From Methylobacterium sp. J-076 (lineage in GTDB: Bacteria > Pseudomonadota > Alphaproteobacteria > Rhizobiales > Beijerinckiaceae): a stretch of DNA of 64,000 nucleotides. The stretch lies in assembly GCF_022829405.1 (NCBI RefSeq), contig NZ_JAKSXW010000141.1, positions 1 to 64,000 of the forward strand. The letters are read 5' to 3'. How positions within the stretch are numbered: position 1 is the stretch's first letter; each line of letters starts with the position of its first letter. The notes beneath the pieces were generated by a model, which saw only the letters and a list, made by a program, of their open reading frames with translations, had not been told where the DNA came from and searched no databases. This document shows, in pieces, positions 17,685 through 28,731 of this stretch. The translations under genes and the position numbers were made by a program.

Positions 17685-17861
17685 TCAGGCGAAATCGGCG
17701 ATGTCGTCGGCCACGTCGCCGGCGTCGCGGTCGAGGCGGGCCTGCTCCTCGGCGGAGGGACCCTCCGTCTTCGGCGCCGTCGCCTTCTCTCCATCGCCGT
17801 CCCGCGCGGGAGCGTCGGCCTCCCCAGGGCCGGTTCCGGTGTTCTTCGACGTTTTGCCCAT
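17685..17861 (-). CDS. Very small acidic hypothetical protein
   Basis: The 58-residue product MGKTSKNTGTGPGEADAPAR continues as an Ala/Glu/Asp-rich stretch ending in DRDAGDVADDIADFA. It has AAGGGA nine bases before the ATG. It lacks any membrane or signal segment and resembles short charged intrinsically disordered proteins. It is kept because of the RBS and because its frame is free of repeats. It overlaps no other gene. Confidence 0.45.
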   Translation of the reverse strand: MGKTSKNTGTGPGEADAPARDGDGEKATAPKTEGPSAEEQARLDRDAGDVADDIADFA

Positions 17862-17978
17862 CGGGATTGTCCCTTGCGCGAGGCCACGATGCCCCGTCAA
17901 AGCCGACGGGTGCGGCGACGTTCCGTCGGGCGGGGGCTCGTGCGCGCAGCGCCCGTTCCCATCTGTCGCTTCGGGACG

Positions 17979-18464
17979 ATGGACAGTCCGGAGGCGAGGT
18001 TGGGCCAGCGCTATGGGCTTGAGATCCGCGCCGCGTCGGGTGCGGACGCGGCCGGCATCGCGGCCCTGATGACGGATCTCGGCCTCGGCAAGGTCGAGCC
18101 GGGGGACCTCACAGGGCGCCTCGACGCCGCCCTCCGGGCCGGTGGGGGCGTGCTCATCGCCCTGGAATGGGGGCCGCCGAGCGGCCTCATCGCCCTCCAG
18201 ACCGTGCAGGACATGATGGCGGCGCGGCCGGCGGGGTTCGTCAGCACCCTCGCCGTGGCGCCCGACGCCCGGCGCCGGGGGATCGGGCGGCTGCTGGTGA
18301 AGGCCGCGTCCCGGTCGGCCCGCCTCGCCGGATGCGACCGCCTCCTGCTCGCCCCCGATCCCGCCGCGCCGGGCCTCGCGGCCTTCGCGGCGGCCACGGG
18401 CTTCCTGCCGGAAAACGGCCTCCTCGCGCGCCCGCTCCTGCGCCGGGGGGCGGCGGCGGACTGA
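17979..18464 (+). CDS. GNAT-family N-acetyltransferase
   Basis: GNAT enzymes transfer acetyl from acetyl-CoA to an amine. The 161-residue protein contains the acetyl-CoA-binding motif A (VSTLAVAPDARRRGIGRLLVKAA, with the R-x-x-G-x-G element), preceded by an acidic first half and followed by the weakly conserved C-terminal segment. The substrate is unknown. I start at MDSPEARLGQ; the open frame continues upstream but without homology. It stands alone. Confidence 0.85.
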   Translation: MDSPEARLGQRYGLEIRAASGADAAGIAALMTDLGLGKVEPGDLTGRLDAALRAGGGVLIALEWGPPSGLIALQTVQDMMAARPAGFVSTLAVAPDARRRGIGRLLVKAASRSARLAGCDRLLLAPDPAAPGLAAFAAATGFLPENGLLARPLLRRGAAAD

Positions 18465-18611
18465 GGTTTCGGCGCGATAGGGTGGGGATAAACGCCGTTT
18501 TGCTGGGGACGGTCCCAGGCTGGTGCAGGTCGACCGGGGTGCCGCTTAAAGGTCGATTCACGCCGCTGGCTTAGGTTCGGCTAACGGTACTTCTGCGTAA
18601 ACCGGTCCCTG

Positions 18612-19739
18612 ATGCCTGCATCCGATGCGCTGCCGGACCTTTCCGGGCTCCTCGAATTATCGAGGATCGAACAGCTTGATCTCAAGCCAGTGATCCTGCG
18701 CGTGCAGACGGACCTCTTCCTGCGCGCACCGCGCCGAGACCGGTCCGCCCTTGAGACATTCACTTCGTTGGCCTGCGGCCTGATCCCGACGGTCGATCAG
18801 GAGACCGTCCGCATCGTCGCCGAAAAGCTCGCGGTCCATCCGGAGACGCCCCCGGCGGTGCTGGAAGCCCTGGCCGCCCGGAGCGCATCCCTCCAGGCGA
18901 CGATCCTCGCGGGCGGTGCACCCGCCGCCGAGGGGCCCGGCGCCGAGACCGCGGCGGACGAGGCCCCCCTTCCCGCGATGCTGACGGCGCGCCTGGCCTC
19001 GCTGCCGGCCCTGCGCCGGGAGGCCATCGAGGACCTGTCCAGCGACGGGCGGGCGGAGGTCGATCTGGCGCTGGCCCTGAACCACGGGATCACCCTCGCC
19101 GGAGCGCCCTTGCGCCGGCTGGTGGAGCGGGCGCGCCGGTTCGGCGACCTCGCCCGGGTCGTCCTCGCCCGCCCCGACGTGACGGCGGCGGACCTCACGC
19201 CGCTCTATCTCCACGCCGATCCGGCCCGGCGGGAATCGATCGTCCGCGCGGTCGAGGCGACGGCCGGGCTCCGGCCGTGCCCGCCGGTGCCCCGCGGTCT
19301 CGGCGCCGCCCTGACCGCTCTGTCCACCGACCGGGACGTCCCCGCCTTCGTGGCGACCCTCGCGGAATCCCTCGGCCTGCCGGCCGATTTCATCACGGCC
19401 GTGGACGAGGCCGACGCTCGCTACGACCTCCTGACCCTGGCCATCCGTGCGGCGGGCCTGCACGAGGACGAGGCCGTCTACGTGTTCCTGACGCTCAACC
19501 AGGGTGTCGCCCGCTCGGCGCAACGGGTGGCGAGCCTCGTGGCGGTGTTCCGCTCCCTCGGGCGCGCCGCCGCCCGCGACCTGCTCATGGCGGTGCTGGA
19601 CATGCCCCTGGCCGAGCGGGCGCCGGGCCTGCACCGGCCCCATCACGGGCCGGAGGCCTCGTTCCGCCACAGCGCCGAGTCCGCTGCCCCGCAGCGGGTG
19701 CCCCTGCCGACGCGGACCCGGCAGGACGCCAACCGCTAG
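18612..19739 (+). CDS. DUF2336 domain protein
   Basis: The 375-residue soluble protein is almost entirely alpha-helical and Ala/Leu/Arg-rich. It starts with a short segment (LSGLLELSRIEQLDLKPVILR) and enters the helical-repeat DUF2336 region RDRSALETFTSLACGLIPTVDQETVRIVAEKLAVHPETP. DUF2336 proteins are alphaproteobacterial and of unknown function; their helical repeats suggest a scaffold role. The ATG at 18612 is the first of the open frame. It has no operon partner. Confidence 0.8.
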   Translation: MPASDALPDLSGLLELSRIEQLDLKPVILRVQTDLFLRAPRRDRSALETFTSLACGLIPTVDQETVRIVAEKLAVHPETPPAVLEALAARSASLQATILAGGAPAAEGPGAETAADEAPLPAMLTARLASLPALRREAIEDLSSDGRAEVDLALALNHGITLAGAPLRRLVERARRFGDLARVVLARPDVTAADLTPLYLHADPARRESIVRAVEATAGLRPCPPVPRGLGAALTALSTDRDVPAFVATLAESLGLPADFITAVDEADARYDLLTLAIRAAGLHEDEAVYVFLTLNQGVARSAQRVASLVAVFRSLGRAAARDLLMAVLDMPLAERAPGLHRPHHGPEASFRHSAESAAPQRVPLPTRTRQDANR

Positions 19740-19951
19740 CGCGGGTTCTGGAAAAACCTGGATCGTGAAGCCCGACGCGCGCTCCTCCCCGCCCATCTCG
19801 GGCTCGCCCGGGAGGAGCGGGAGGTGGGATGGGTCAGGGGGCACCGCCGAGCCTTCTCCGGCACCACCCCCACCCCTCCCCCTCCCCACAGGGGGGAGGG
19901 GACCCGCACCGGGACGCGGGGACGCCTGATCCAAGGTTCGCGGAAGACGCG

Positions 19952-20587
19952 CTAGTTCTTCCTGAGATACATCTGCCAGAGACCGGCCCCGGCGAAGACG
20001 GTGAGCTGGTCGTAGAAGATTTTGACGAAGGCATCGATGGCGGGCTTCGGCGTCTGGTTGACGTGCCCTCCCTTCGCCAGGGGATCGTTCCAGAGGTAGT
20101 CGTCGAAGATCAGGATGCCGCCCCGCTTCAGGAGGCGGAAGGCCCCGGCGGCATCGAGGAAGACATCCTTCGCCTCGTGCGATCCATCGACATAGATCCA
20201 GTCGAAGCTCTCGCTTTCCCCCTCGTGGATGAGGCTCGCCATCGCGCGGAACGAGTCGGACTTGATCTTGCGCAGCTGCACCGGATTTTCGGCCTTGCGC
20301 ACGGCGATGGCCACGTTGGCGTCGAACCGGGCCTCGTGGGTCGGGTCGACCCGCTCATCGAACAGGATCGCCCCCGCCCAGCTGTCGATACAGGTGATCT
20401 CGATGGGGGATCGGTCCGCGAACAGGCGGATCATCGCGCTGGTCGAGTAGCCCTCGAAGGACCCGACTTCGAGAATCTTCCGGGGGCTCTCGGTGACAGT
20501 CCTGATCCGGTCCCATATCTCGAAGATGCTGATCCCGACATGGCGTCCGTCCCAAGTATGGGAGAAAATGGGTTCGTCCGCCGTCAT
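19952..20587 (-). CDS. Class I SAM-dependent methyltransferase
   Basis: The 211-residue protein has a Rossmann-type methyltransferase fold: motif I ILEVGSFEGYSTSAMI near residues 38-53, the acidic residue after strand 2 in CIDSW, DWIYVDGSHEAKDV as the motif around strand 4, and GGILIFDDY. It resembles the methyltransferase-24 group, which often modifies sugars or small molecules. No signal peptide is seen. The gene is isolated, and the substrate cannot be read from context. Confidence 0.85.
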   Translation of the reverse strand: MTADEPIFSHTWDGRHVGISIFEIWDRIRTVTESPRKILEVGSFEGYSTSAMIRLFADRSPIEITCIDSWAGAILFDERVDPTHEARFDANVAIAVRKAENPVQLRKIKSDSFRAMASLIHEGESESFDWIYVDGSHEAKDVFLDAAGAFRLLKRGGILIFDDYLWNDPLAKGGHVNQTPKPAIDAFVKIFYDQLTVFAGAGLWQMYLRKN

Positions 20588-20742
20588 GGAAAGCGTATCC
20601 AGCCTCGATCACCGTCGATGGGACGACGTTTAGGCGGCGGATTCGCCCGGAACAACACGAAAACGCAAAGTCTTCGTCTGCTGCAATCAACGATTGTTAT
20701 TGGCAGAAAGATTCGCGGAAGACTTGTCGATCTCCGCCGCGC

Positions 20743-21054
20743 TCAGTGCCGCTCAACACCCCGCCACGCGGGCGTGCGGTCGGCGTCGTTGAGCGTATCC
20801 CGGGACGCGGCCATGATTTCCGGCGCGCCCGCCCGCCGGCTGAGCTCCGCCATCAGGCCCCGGGCGAGGACATCGCGCATCACCCGCTCGCGGGTCTCCG
20901 CCGGAACGGCCGCGGCCACGGCCGGGACCACCGCCCCGGGGGAGGGGAGGGTGACGAGCCTGCGCATCTCCGCCGCGGGATCGCCACCGCCGCGCGTGAG
21001 CGCGAGATAGGAGAGCGCGCCGACGACCAGGACGACGCGCAGGATGAAGTACAT
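20743..21054 (-). CDS. Small membrane-anchored hypothetical protein
   Basis: The 103-residue product has a single N-terminal transmembrane segment (YFILRVVLVVGALSYLALT) and a soluble Ala/Arg-rich part with AAVPAETRERVMRDVLARGLMAEL. AAAGGGG lies seven bases before the ATG and supports translation. It is divergent from the histidine kinase gene 258 nt away. The function is unknown. Confidence 0.65.
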   Translation of the reverse strand: MYFILRVVLVVGALSYLALTRGGGDPAAEMRRLVTLPSPGAVVPAVAAAVPAETRERVMRDVLARGLMAELSRRAGAPEIMAASRDTLNDADRTPAWRGVERH

Positions 21055-21312
21055 CGGGCGCCCCTTTCATGAACCCCGCGCGGACAATTCGCCGGGCTTC
21101 GTGAAACGCGCGTCAACCCTCGTCCGGAATCGCCGGGGATGGTGAACGCCTCCTGCGACGGTCGCGGTTACTTTGTGGAAAGCATCTCTGACGGTCGCGG
21201 AAGTTGCGCAACACTCGTTTAAGGGCGGTCTGAGACCGTAGCCCAGTCGTTCGAAGTCGAACCGGAGGCGCCTCGGCTGCCTGACAAGCATCCTGCGCCG
21301 CGCGTGTGAGTC

Positions 21313-23214
<1,902 letters not shown>

Positions 23215-23234
23215 GGGAAGCAGTAGGAGGATCG

Positions 23235-23933
23235 ATGGCAGGCTATCGCGAGATCACCGTCGCGGGCGACGGGCGCCCCCGGCGCCCGGCCCGGGAAGCG
23301 GGCAGGGCCGTGCCGAGCGTGCGGCAGGCCGGCTGGCGCGGTGTCGCGATGCAACTGCTGCGTTCCGGCCTCGCGGAGGGCAAGGTGCAGTGCCGGGAGC
23401 GCCCCGGCTCGGTCTTCGGGGCCGCCGTCGCCGTCGCCGCCGCGGGCTTCATCTGCGTCAACGCCCTCGATTCCCAGAAGGGACGCCACCCGGCGCCGAT
23501 CCTGCCCAAGGTCGCCCCCAAGCTGGCGGCGAAGGCCCCGCCCGCGCCTGCCGCCGCCGCGCCCGCCCCGGTGCGGGATGTCGTCGCGAAGGAGCCCGCC
23601 CCCGCGCCGAAGCAGGCCGCCGGGGACACGATCGGCGAATTGATCCGCGCCGAGGACACCACCGCCTCGGTCAACCCGCGGGCGAAGCCGGCGCCGGCGA
23701 AGGCCGAGGCCAAGGCGGCGACCCCCGCCGCCCCGGCCGCGGACCAGGCGGTGATGCGCGCCCAGCGCGCCCTGGCGAAGCTCGGCTACGGCCCGGTCAA
23801 GACTGATGGCGCCATGGGCCCCGCCACCAAGGCGGCGATCGAGAAGTTCGAGCGCGACCGCAAGCTTCCCGTGACCGGCGAGGCCGCGGGCAAGACGCTG
23901 CGCGCCCTGGAAACCGGCGCGGCCAAGGGGTAG
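23235..23933 (+). CDS. Membrane protein with C-terminal peptidoglycan-binding domain
   Basis: The 232-residue product has a basic cytoplasmic N-terminus, one transmembrane segment (about 58-76, GSVFGAAVAVAAAGFICV), a Pro/Ala-rich linker of about 90 residues, and a PG_binding_1 domain (about 172-230) with AQRALAKLGYGPVKTDGAMGPATKAAIEKFERD. The layout suggests a periplasmic cell-wall tether. It follows the kinase after 20 nt on the same strand with AGGAGG before its ATG, so the two are probably co-transcribed. Confidence 0.85.
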   Translation: MAGYREITVAGDGRPRRPAREAGRAVPSVRQAGWRGVAMQLLRSGLAEGKVQCRERPGSVFGAAVAVAAAGFICVNALDSQKGRHPAPILPKVAPKLAAKAPPAPAAAAPAPVRDVVAKEPAPAPKQAAGDTIGELIRAEDTTASVNPRAKPAPAKAEAKAATPAAPAADQAVMRAQRALAKLGYGPVKTDGAMGPATKAAIEKFERDRKLPVTGEAAGKTLRALETGAAKG

Positions 23934-23967
23934 GGGGAGCCCCGGCCCATCCGGGAGTTCCACCGCC

Positions 23968-24315
23968 ATGCCGCGCCTGCGCTCCGATTTCTGGGTCTCG
24001 GCGCATCTGCGCCGGCTCAACGATCTGTCCATCCCCGCGGTGCTTCGGCGGCGCGGGGCCGCGGAGGCGGGGGCGGTCTTCGTGAAGGTCGACCGCCTCG
24101 ACGGCACCGCCGACCTCTACGGGCCGGCGCCCCAATCGCTGATGGCCGAGGCGGAGGACCTGGGCGAACGGCGCTTCAGCCCGATGCTGGCCGGCGTCAT
24201 GCCCCTCGATGTCGAGGAGCGCCTCGGCCGGGAGATCCGCTTCGATTCGGACCTCTGGATCATCGAGATCGATGACCGCTCGGGGCGGCATTTCCTGGAG
24301 CTGGCGCCCGAGTGA
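23968..24315 (+). CDS. DUF1491 family protein
   Basis: The 115-residue soluble protein matches DUF1491: start RLRSDFWVSAHLRRLNDLSIPAVLRRRGAAEAGAVFVKVDRLDG, middle LYGPAP, and end DSDLWIIEIDDRSGRHFLE. The family is restricted to alphaproteobacteria and has no known function. It often follows a peptidoglycan-binding protein gene, as here (34-nt gap), so a link to the kinase/envelope pair is likely but unproven. Confidence 0.85.
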   Translation: MPRLRSDFWVSAHLRRLNDLSIPAVLRRRGAAEAGAVFVKVDRLDGTADLYGPAPQSLMAEAEDLGERRFSPMLAGVMPLDVEERLGREIRFDSDLWIIEIDDRSGRHFLELAPE

Positions 24316-24424
24316 ACGGCCTCCCGGCGCCGGGGGCGCGGGGCGGGAACCGCGATCCCCGTGATGTCCGCGAGGCGGCTCCCGCCGCTTCTCATCGTTC
24401 GACCGGGAAGTCCGAGCCCTCTTC

Positions 24425-24516
24425 CGTCATTGCGAGCAGGGCGAAGCAATCCAGGGAAGCGGGACGCTTCAAGACGTAGCGCGTCCCTGGATTGCTTCGC
24501 TGCGCTCGCAATGACG
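24425..24516 (+). repeat. 92-bp extragenic palindromic element, copy 3
   Basis: Arms 24425-24456 and 24485-24516 flank a 28-nt core containing GCGGGACGCTTCA. It lies between the converging DUF1491 and dipeptide-epimerase genes. The rest of this 299-nt gap has no recognisable gene. Confidence 0.85.
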
Positions 24517-24614
24517 GCGTCGGATCGCGACGGGCGATCCACTCTGCCGGACCATTCCAGCGAGATTTTCTTCGGATGCTCCGCCGCCGACAACCGGAGA
24601 GGGCGCCCCTGGCG

Positions 24615-25598
24615 CTATCCCCACAGCTCCGGCTCGGGGGGATAGACGGTGCTGCCCTCGTAGAGCAGGGGCGAGCTCCGGTCCTTGGCCAGGAGGAGCG
24701 GACCGTCGAGGTCGATATAGGCGGCGTGGCGGGTCAGCAGCGTCGCCGGCGCCATGCCGAGGGAGGTGCCGAGCATGCAGCCGACCATCACCGTCAGGCC
24801 CCGCGCCCGCGCTTCTTCCGCCAGCTTCACCGCCTCGGTGAGGCCCCCGGTCTTGTCGAGCTTGATGTTGATGGCGTCGTAGCGGCCGGCGAGGGCGTCC
24901 AGGCCGGCCCGGTCGTGCAGGCTCTCGTCGGCGCAGATCGGCACGGGGTGGGGGATCCCGGCCAGCAGGGCATCCGCGTCCGCGGGCAGCGGCTGCTCGA
25001 TCAAGGCGACGCCGGCCGCGACGCAGGCGGCGAGGTTCGCCTCCAGGTTCTCCGGACGCCATGCCTCGTTGGCATCCACGATCAACCGCGCCCCCGGCGC
25101 TCCGGCCCGGACGGCGGCGATGCGCGCCGGATCGCCATCGCCGCCGAGCTTCACCTTGAGCAGGGGGCGGGCGGAGGCGGCGCGGGCGGCCTCGCCCATG
25201 CTCTCGGGCGTGCCGAGGCTGAGGGTATAGGCGGTCGTCGCCGGCTCGGGCGCGGGCAGGCCGAGGATCTCCCAGGCGCGGCGCCCGGCGGCCTTGGCGT
25301 CGAGATCGAGGAGGGCGCAGTCGAGGGCGTTGCGGGCGGCGCCCGCCGGCATCCGCGCCATCAGCTCCGCCCGGCCGATCCCCGCCGCGACCGCCCCGGC
25401 CTGTGCCTCGATGAGGGCCGACACGCTCTCGACGCTCTCGCCGTAGCGCGGATAGGGCACGCACTCGCCCCGGCCGGCATGGGCGCCGTCCTCGATCCGC
25501 GCGACGACGACGGCGATCTCCGTGCGGCTGCCGCGGGAGATGGTGAAGGCCCCCGCGATGGGGAACCGCTCGACGGCGAGGCTGAGGCGACGGGCCAT
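24615..25598 (-). CDS. dgcA: Enolase-superfamily epimerase (L-Ala-D/L-Glu epimerase or N-acetyl-D-Glu racemase, DgcA-like)
   Basis: This is a muconate-lactonizing-subgroup enolase. The 327-residue protein shows the catalytic KVKLGGD segment, metal ligands in VDANEAW, EQPLP and ADES, and the second lysine in INIKLDKTGG. That set is typical of dipeptide epimerases. It starts one base after the end of a DUF1611 gene. In some marine bacteria such a pair (DgcN-DgcA) acts in D-glutamate breakdown through N-acetyl-D-glutamate. That role is more likely here than murein dipeptide recycling, but it is inferred from pairing only. Confidence 0.85.
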   Translation of the reverse strand: MARRLSLAVERFPIAGAFTISRGSRTEIAVVVARIEDGAHAGRGECVPYPRYGESVESVSALIEAQAGAVAAGIGRAELMARMPAGAARNALDCALLDLDAKAAGRRAWEILGLPAPEPATTAYTLSLGTPESMGEAARAASARPLLKVKLGGDGDPARIAAVRAGAPGARLIVDANEAWRPENLEANLAACVAAGVALIEQPLPADADALLAGIPHPVPICADESLHDRAGLDALAGRYDAINIKLDKTGGLTEAVKLAEEARARGLTVMVGCMLGTSLGMAPATLLTRHAAYIDLDGPLLLAKDRSSPLLYEGSTVYPPEPELWG

Positions 25599-25599
25599 G

Positions 25600-26613
25600 T
25601 CAGGCCTCCGGGAAGTCGGCGACGATCCGGTCCACCAGCCCCTCGACACCGAACCGCACCGGGTCGGTCGCCGGCAGGCCGTGCTCGGCGGCGAGGGCGT
25701 CGAGGAGCGTGCGGGCCTCGCCCTCGGCCAGGGCCTGGGTGTTCACGGCGATGCCCACCGCCCGGATGCCGGGGTTCGTCAGGCGGCCGAGCTGCACGGT
25801 CAGGTCGATGACCTCCGCGATCGTCGGCAGCGGGTGCGAGACACCGCGCATGGTGGTGCGGGTCGGCTCGTGGCAGACGACGAAGGCATCGGGCTGCGCC
25901 CCGTGCAGGAGCCCGAGGCTCACCCCCGCGAAGGACGGGTGGAAGAGGGAGCCCTGGCCCTCGATCAAATCCCAGTGGTGCGGCCCGGCGGCCGGGGAGA
26001 TCGTCTCGACCGCGCCGGAGATGAAGTCGGCCACCACCGCGTCGATGGCCACGCCCCTGCCGCTGATGAACACCCCGGTCTGGCCGGTGGCGCGGAAATC
26101 CGCATCGAGGCCGCGGTCGCGCATGCCCTTCTCCAGGGCGAGCGTCGTGTACTTCTTGCCGACCGAGCAGTCGGTGCCGACGGTCAACAGGCGCCGGCCC
26201 GGGCGGCGGGTGCCCTTGCCGGTCGGGAAGGTCTCGCTGCTGTGGCGGACATCGTGGAGCTTGCTCCCCCGCTTCCCGGCCGCCTCGGCGATGGCCGGGA
26301 CGGCGCCGAGGCGGACGTGCAGGCCGCTCGCCACGTCGAACCCCGCCTCGATGGCGGCGACGATCTCCTTCACCCAATGGTCCGGCAGGACGCCCCCCGC
26401 ATTGACCACCCCGACGACCAGGGTCCGGCAGCCCTTGGCCAGGGCTTCGGGGAGCGTGAGGTCCGGGATGCCGAGGTCGGCTTGGCAGCCCGGGAGGCGC
26501 ATCTGCCCGATGCACCATTCCGGGCGCCAGTCCTTGATGCCGTAGGCGGTCTTGGCCGCCAAGGCGTCGGGCACGTCACCGAGGAACATCAGATAGGGTG
26601 TGGCGATTTGCAT
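25600..26613 (-). CDS. dgcN: DUF1611 family, DgcN-like N-acetyltransferase
   Basis: The 337-residue protein matches DUF1611: an N-terminal domain (about 1-130) and a C-terminal P-loop-like domain with TVGTDCSVGKKYTTLAL, TGQTGVFISGRGVAIDAV, and LIEGQGSLFHPSFAGVSLGLLHG. DUF1611 members paired with a dipeptide epimerase have been described as D-glutamate N-acetyltransferase (DgcN). The stop is separated from the epimerase ATG by one base, so the two form an operon. A protein-binding or kinase-like role for the P-loop domain cannot be excluded. Confidence 0.85.
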   Translation of the reverse strand: MQIATPYLMFLGDVPDALAAKTAYGIKDWRPEWCIGQMRLPGCQADLGIPDLTLPEALAKGCRTLVVGVVNAGGVLPDHWVKEIVAAIEAGFDVASGLHVRLGAVPAIAEAAGKRGSKLHDVRHSSETFPTGKGTRRPGRRLLTVGTDCSVGKKYTTLALEKGMRDRGLDADFRATGQTGVFISGRGVAIDAVVADFISGAVETISPAAGPHHWDLIEGQGSLFHPSFAGVSLGLLHGAQPDAFVVCHEPTRTTMRGVSHPLPTIAEVIDLTVQLGRLTNPGIRAVGIAVNTQALAEGEARTLLDALAAEHGLPATDPVRFGVEGLVDRIVADFPEA

Positions 26614-26716
26614 CGGACGGACCTCTCGCTTCGGTCCGTCTATGGGCGATCGGGCCGCGGTCCCGCAAGGTAAGACCGCGGCCGTCCCACAGGGATGCTC
26701 CGGCGGGCCTCCGCCC

Positions 26717-27601
26717 TCAGAACACCGGCATCGCCCCGGCCACGGTGATGAGAGCCCCCGACGTGTAGCTGCTCTCCTCCGAGGCCAGCATCACGTAGGC
26801 GGAGGCGAGTTCGGCGGGCTGGCCGGGGCGGCCGAAGGGCACTTGGCTGCCGAACGACTTGACGGCATCCTCGCTCATCCCGGACGGGATGAACGGCGTC
26901 CAGATCGGCCCCGGCAGCACGCCGTTCACCCGGATCCCCTTCTCCGCGAGCAGCTGCGACAGGCTGAGCACCATGTTGCTGAGCGCACCCTTGGTGGCGC
27001 TGTAGGCCATCAGGTTCGGCATGGGATGCTTGGAGTTCACGGAGGAGGTGAAGATCACCGACGCGCCGGGCTTGAGGTGCGTCAGCGCCGCCTTCGTCAC
27101 GTAGAACGAGCCGAACACGTTGGTGCGGAAGTGGGTCTCGAAGACCTCGTCCTCGATCTCCTCCAGGCTCTTGCCCGGCTGCTGGAACGCGCCGTTGTTC
27201 ACGACGATGTCGAGCCGGCCGAAGGTCTCCGCGGTGCGGGAGACGATCTCCTTCGCGTAGCTCGCCTGCTTCAGGTCTCCCGGAAGCAGCAGGGCCCGGC
27301 GGCCCGCCTTCTCGATCCACTGGCTCACGGCCTCCGCGTCGGCCTGCTCCTCCGGGAGGTAGGAGATCGCCACGTCGGCGCCCTCGCGGGCATAGGCGAT
27401 GGCCACCGCCCGGCCGATTCCCGAATCGCCGCCGGTGATCAGGGCGACCTTGCCGCTGAGCTTGCCCGACCCCTTGTAGCTCTCCTCGCCATGGTCCGGC
27501 TCGGGGCTCATCTTGCCGGTCTTGCCGGGGAAGCTCTGCGGCTGGCCCTCGAAGGGCGGACGGGGATACTTGTGGAGCGGATTGGTCACGGGCTTCTCCA
27601 T
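26717..27601 (-). CDS. SDR-family oxidoreductase (YghA/YhxC-like)
   Basis: The 294-residue short-chain dehydrogenase has the NAD(P) motif TGGDSGIGRA, the NNGA segment, and the catalytic Ser in FTSSVNS with Tyr-Lys in YSATKGA. The long N-terminal extension (HKYPRPPFEGQPQSFPGKTGKMSPEPDHGE) is diagnostic for the YghA/YhxC group, often linked to general stress. I start at MEKPVTNPL rather than an in-frame GTG seven codons earlier. It is divergent from the sugar kinase. The substrate is unknown. Confidence 0.9.
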   Translation of the reverse strand: MEKPVTNPLHKYPRPPFEGQPQSFPGKTGKMSPEPDHGEESYKGSGKLSGKVALITGGDSGIGRAVAIAYAREGADVAISYLPEEQADAEAVSQWIEKAGRRALLLPGDLKQASYAKEIVSRTAETFGRLDIVVNNGAFQQPGKSLEEIEDEVFETHFRTNVFGSFYVTKAALTHLKPGASVIFTSSVNSKHPMPNLMAYSATKGALSNMVLSLSQLLAEKGIRVNGVLPGPIWTPFIPSGMSEDAVKSFGSQVPFGRPGQPAELASAYVMLASEESSYTSGALITVAGAMPVF

Positions 27602-27702
27602 GGGGCTGTGAGTCGCCCGCACAACCGGTCGTGGGAGGGGACGTTCCCCGTCCGGAGCGATCCGTGGCGATGGGACGCGAAGCCGAAGGACGGGGAAAAG
27701 CG

Positions 27703-28629
27703 ATGGTCGCCGACCTGACGGGACGCCGCGTCGCCTGCTTCGGCGAGGGCATGCTGGAGCTGCGGACCCGGCCCGACGGGCTGCTCTCCCGGGCCTTTGG
27801 CGGGGACACCCTCAACACCGCAATCTACCTCGCCCGGCTCGGGGCGCGGGTGGATTACGTGACCGCCCTCGGCGACGACGATGTCAGCGGGGAGATGCTC
27901 CGCGCCTGGGAGGCCGAGGGGGTGGGGACCGGCGAAGTCCGCCGCCTGCCCGGCTGCCTGCCGGGGCTCTACATCATCGAGACCGACGCCGCGGGCGAGC
28001 GGCGCTTCCTGTATTGGCGCGACGCGGCCCCGGTGCGCCGCCTGTTCGATGCGGATCATGCCGAAGGCACCGCCGCGGCCCTCGCCGGGGCGGGGCTCGT
28101 CTACCTGTCGGGGATCAGCCTGTCGCTCTTTGCCGGCCCGGCGCGGGACCGGCTGTTCGCCGCCCTGGAACAGGCCCACGCCGGGGGCGCCCGCATCGCC
28201 TTCGACACCAACTTCCGGGCCCGCGGCTGGCCCGACCTCACGGCGGCGCGGGCCGCCTACGACCGGATGATCGGCTTGAGCGACGTGGTGCTCGCCGGCT
28301 GCGAGGATCTCGCCGCCATGACCGGCCGCGGTGCCCCGGAGGACGTGCTCGCGTGGCTCGATGGGGCCGGCGTCGGGGAGGCGGTGGTGAAGCTCGCCCG
28401 GCCGGGCTGCCTCGTCCGCGCCGCCGGGGCGCCGGTCGAGGTGCCGGTGCCGCGGCGCGTCACCCCCGTCGACACCACCGCCGCGGGGGACAGCTTCGCG
28501 GCGGGCTACCTCGCCGCCCGCCTCGCGGGCCGGGACCCGGTCTGCGCGGCCGGCGAAGGCCACCGCCTCGCCGGGGTGGTGATCGCCCATCCGGGGGCGA
28601 TCATCCCGCGGGAGGCGATGCCGGTTTAG
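27703..28629 (+). CDS. kdgK: 2-keto-3-deoxygluconate kinase-like PfkB sugar kinase
   Basis: PfkB kinases phosphorylate sugars; this one most resembles KDG kinases. The 308-residue protein has the N-terminal FGEGMLELR and FGGDTLNTAIYLARLG (substrate binding), YVTALGDDDVSGEM, DTNFRARGW, and the second PfkB signature DTTAAGDSFAAGYLA with the catalytic Asp. The ATG follows GGGGAAAAG. KDG kinase would feed the 2-keto-3-deoxy-6-phosphogluconate route, but no partner genes are adjacent, so the exact sugar is not settled. Confidence 0.85.
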   Translation: MVADLTGRRVACFGEGMLELRTRPDGLLSRAFGGDTLNTAIYLARLGARVDYVTALGDDDVSGEMLRAWEAEGVGTGEVRRLPGCLPGLYIIETDAAGERRFLYWRDAAPVRRLFDADHAEGTAAALAGAGLVYLSGISLSLFAGPARDRLFAALEQAHAGGARIAFDTNFRARGWPDLTAARAAYDRMIGLSDVVLAGCEDLAAMTGRGAPEDVLAWLDGAGVGEAVVKLARPGCLVRAAGAPVEVPVPRRVTPVDTTAAGDSFAAGYLAARLAGRDPVCAAGEGHRLAGVVIAHPGAIIPREAMPV

Positions 28630-28648
28630 GAGCCCCCGAAACCCGCGC

Positions 28649-28678
28649 CGTCATCGCTTCGCGGCGCTCGCAATGACG
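28649..28678. repeat. 30-bp short form of the palindromic element
   Basis: The sequence equals the first nine bases of the 92-bp element's left arm joined to the last 21 bases of its right arm. The joint lies at ATTGC (here ATCGC), a 5-bp repeat present in both arms. It sits 19 nt after the kdgK stop. Confidence 0.75.
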
Positions 28679-28731
28679 GGGGCGGCTGGGATGGGGGAGG
28701 GGGACGCGCGGACGCCCGCGAGCCTTGGGTC

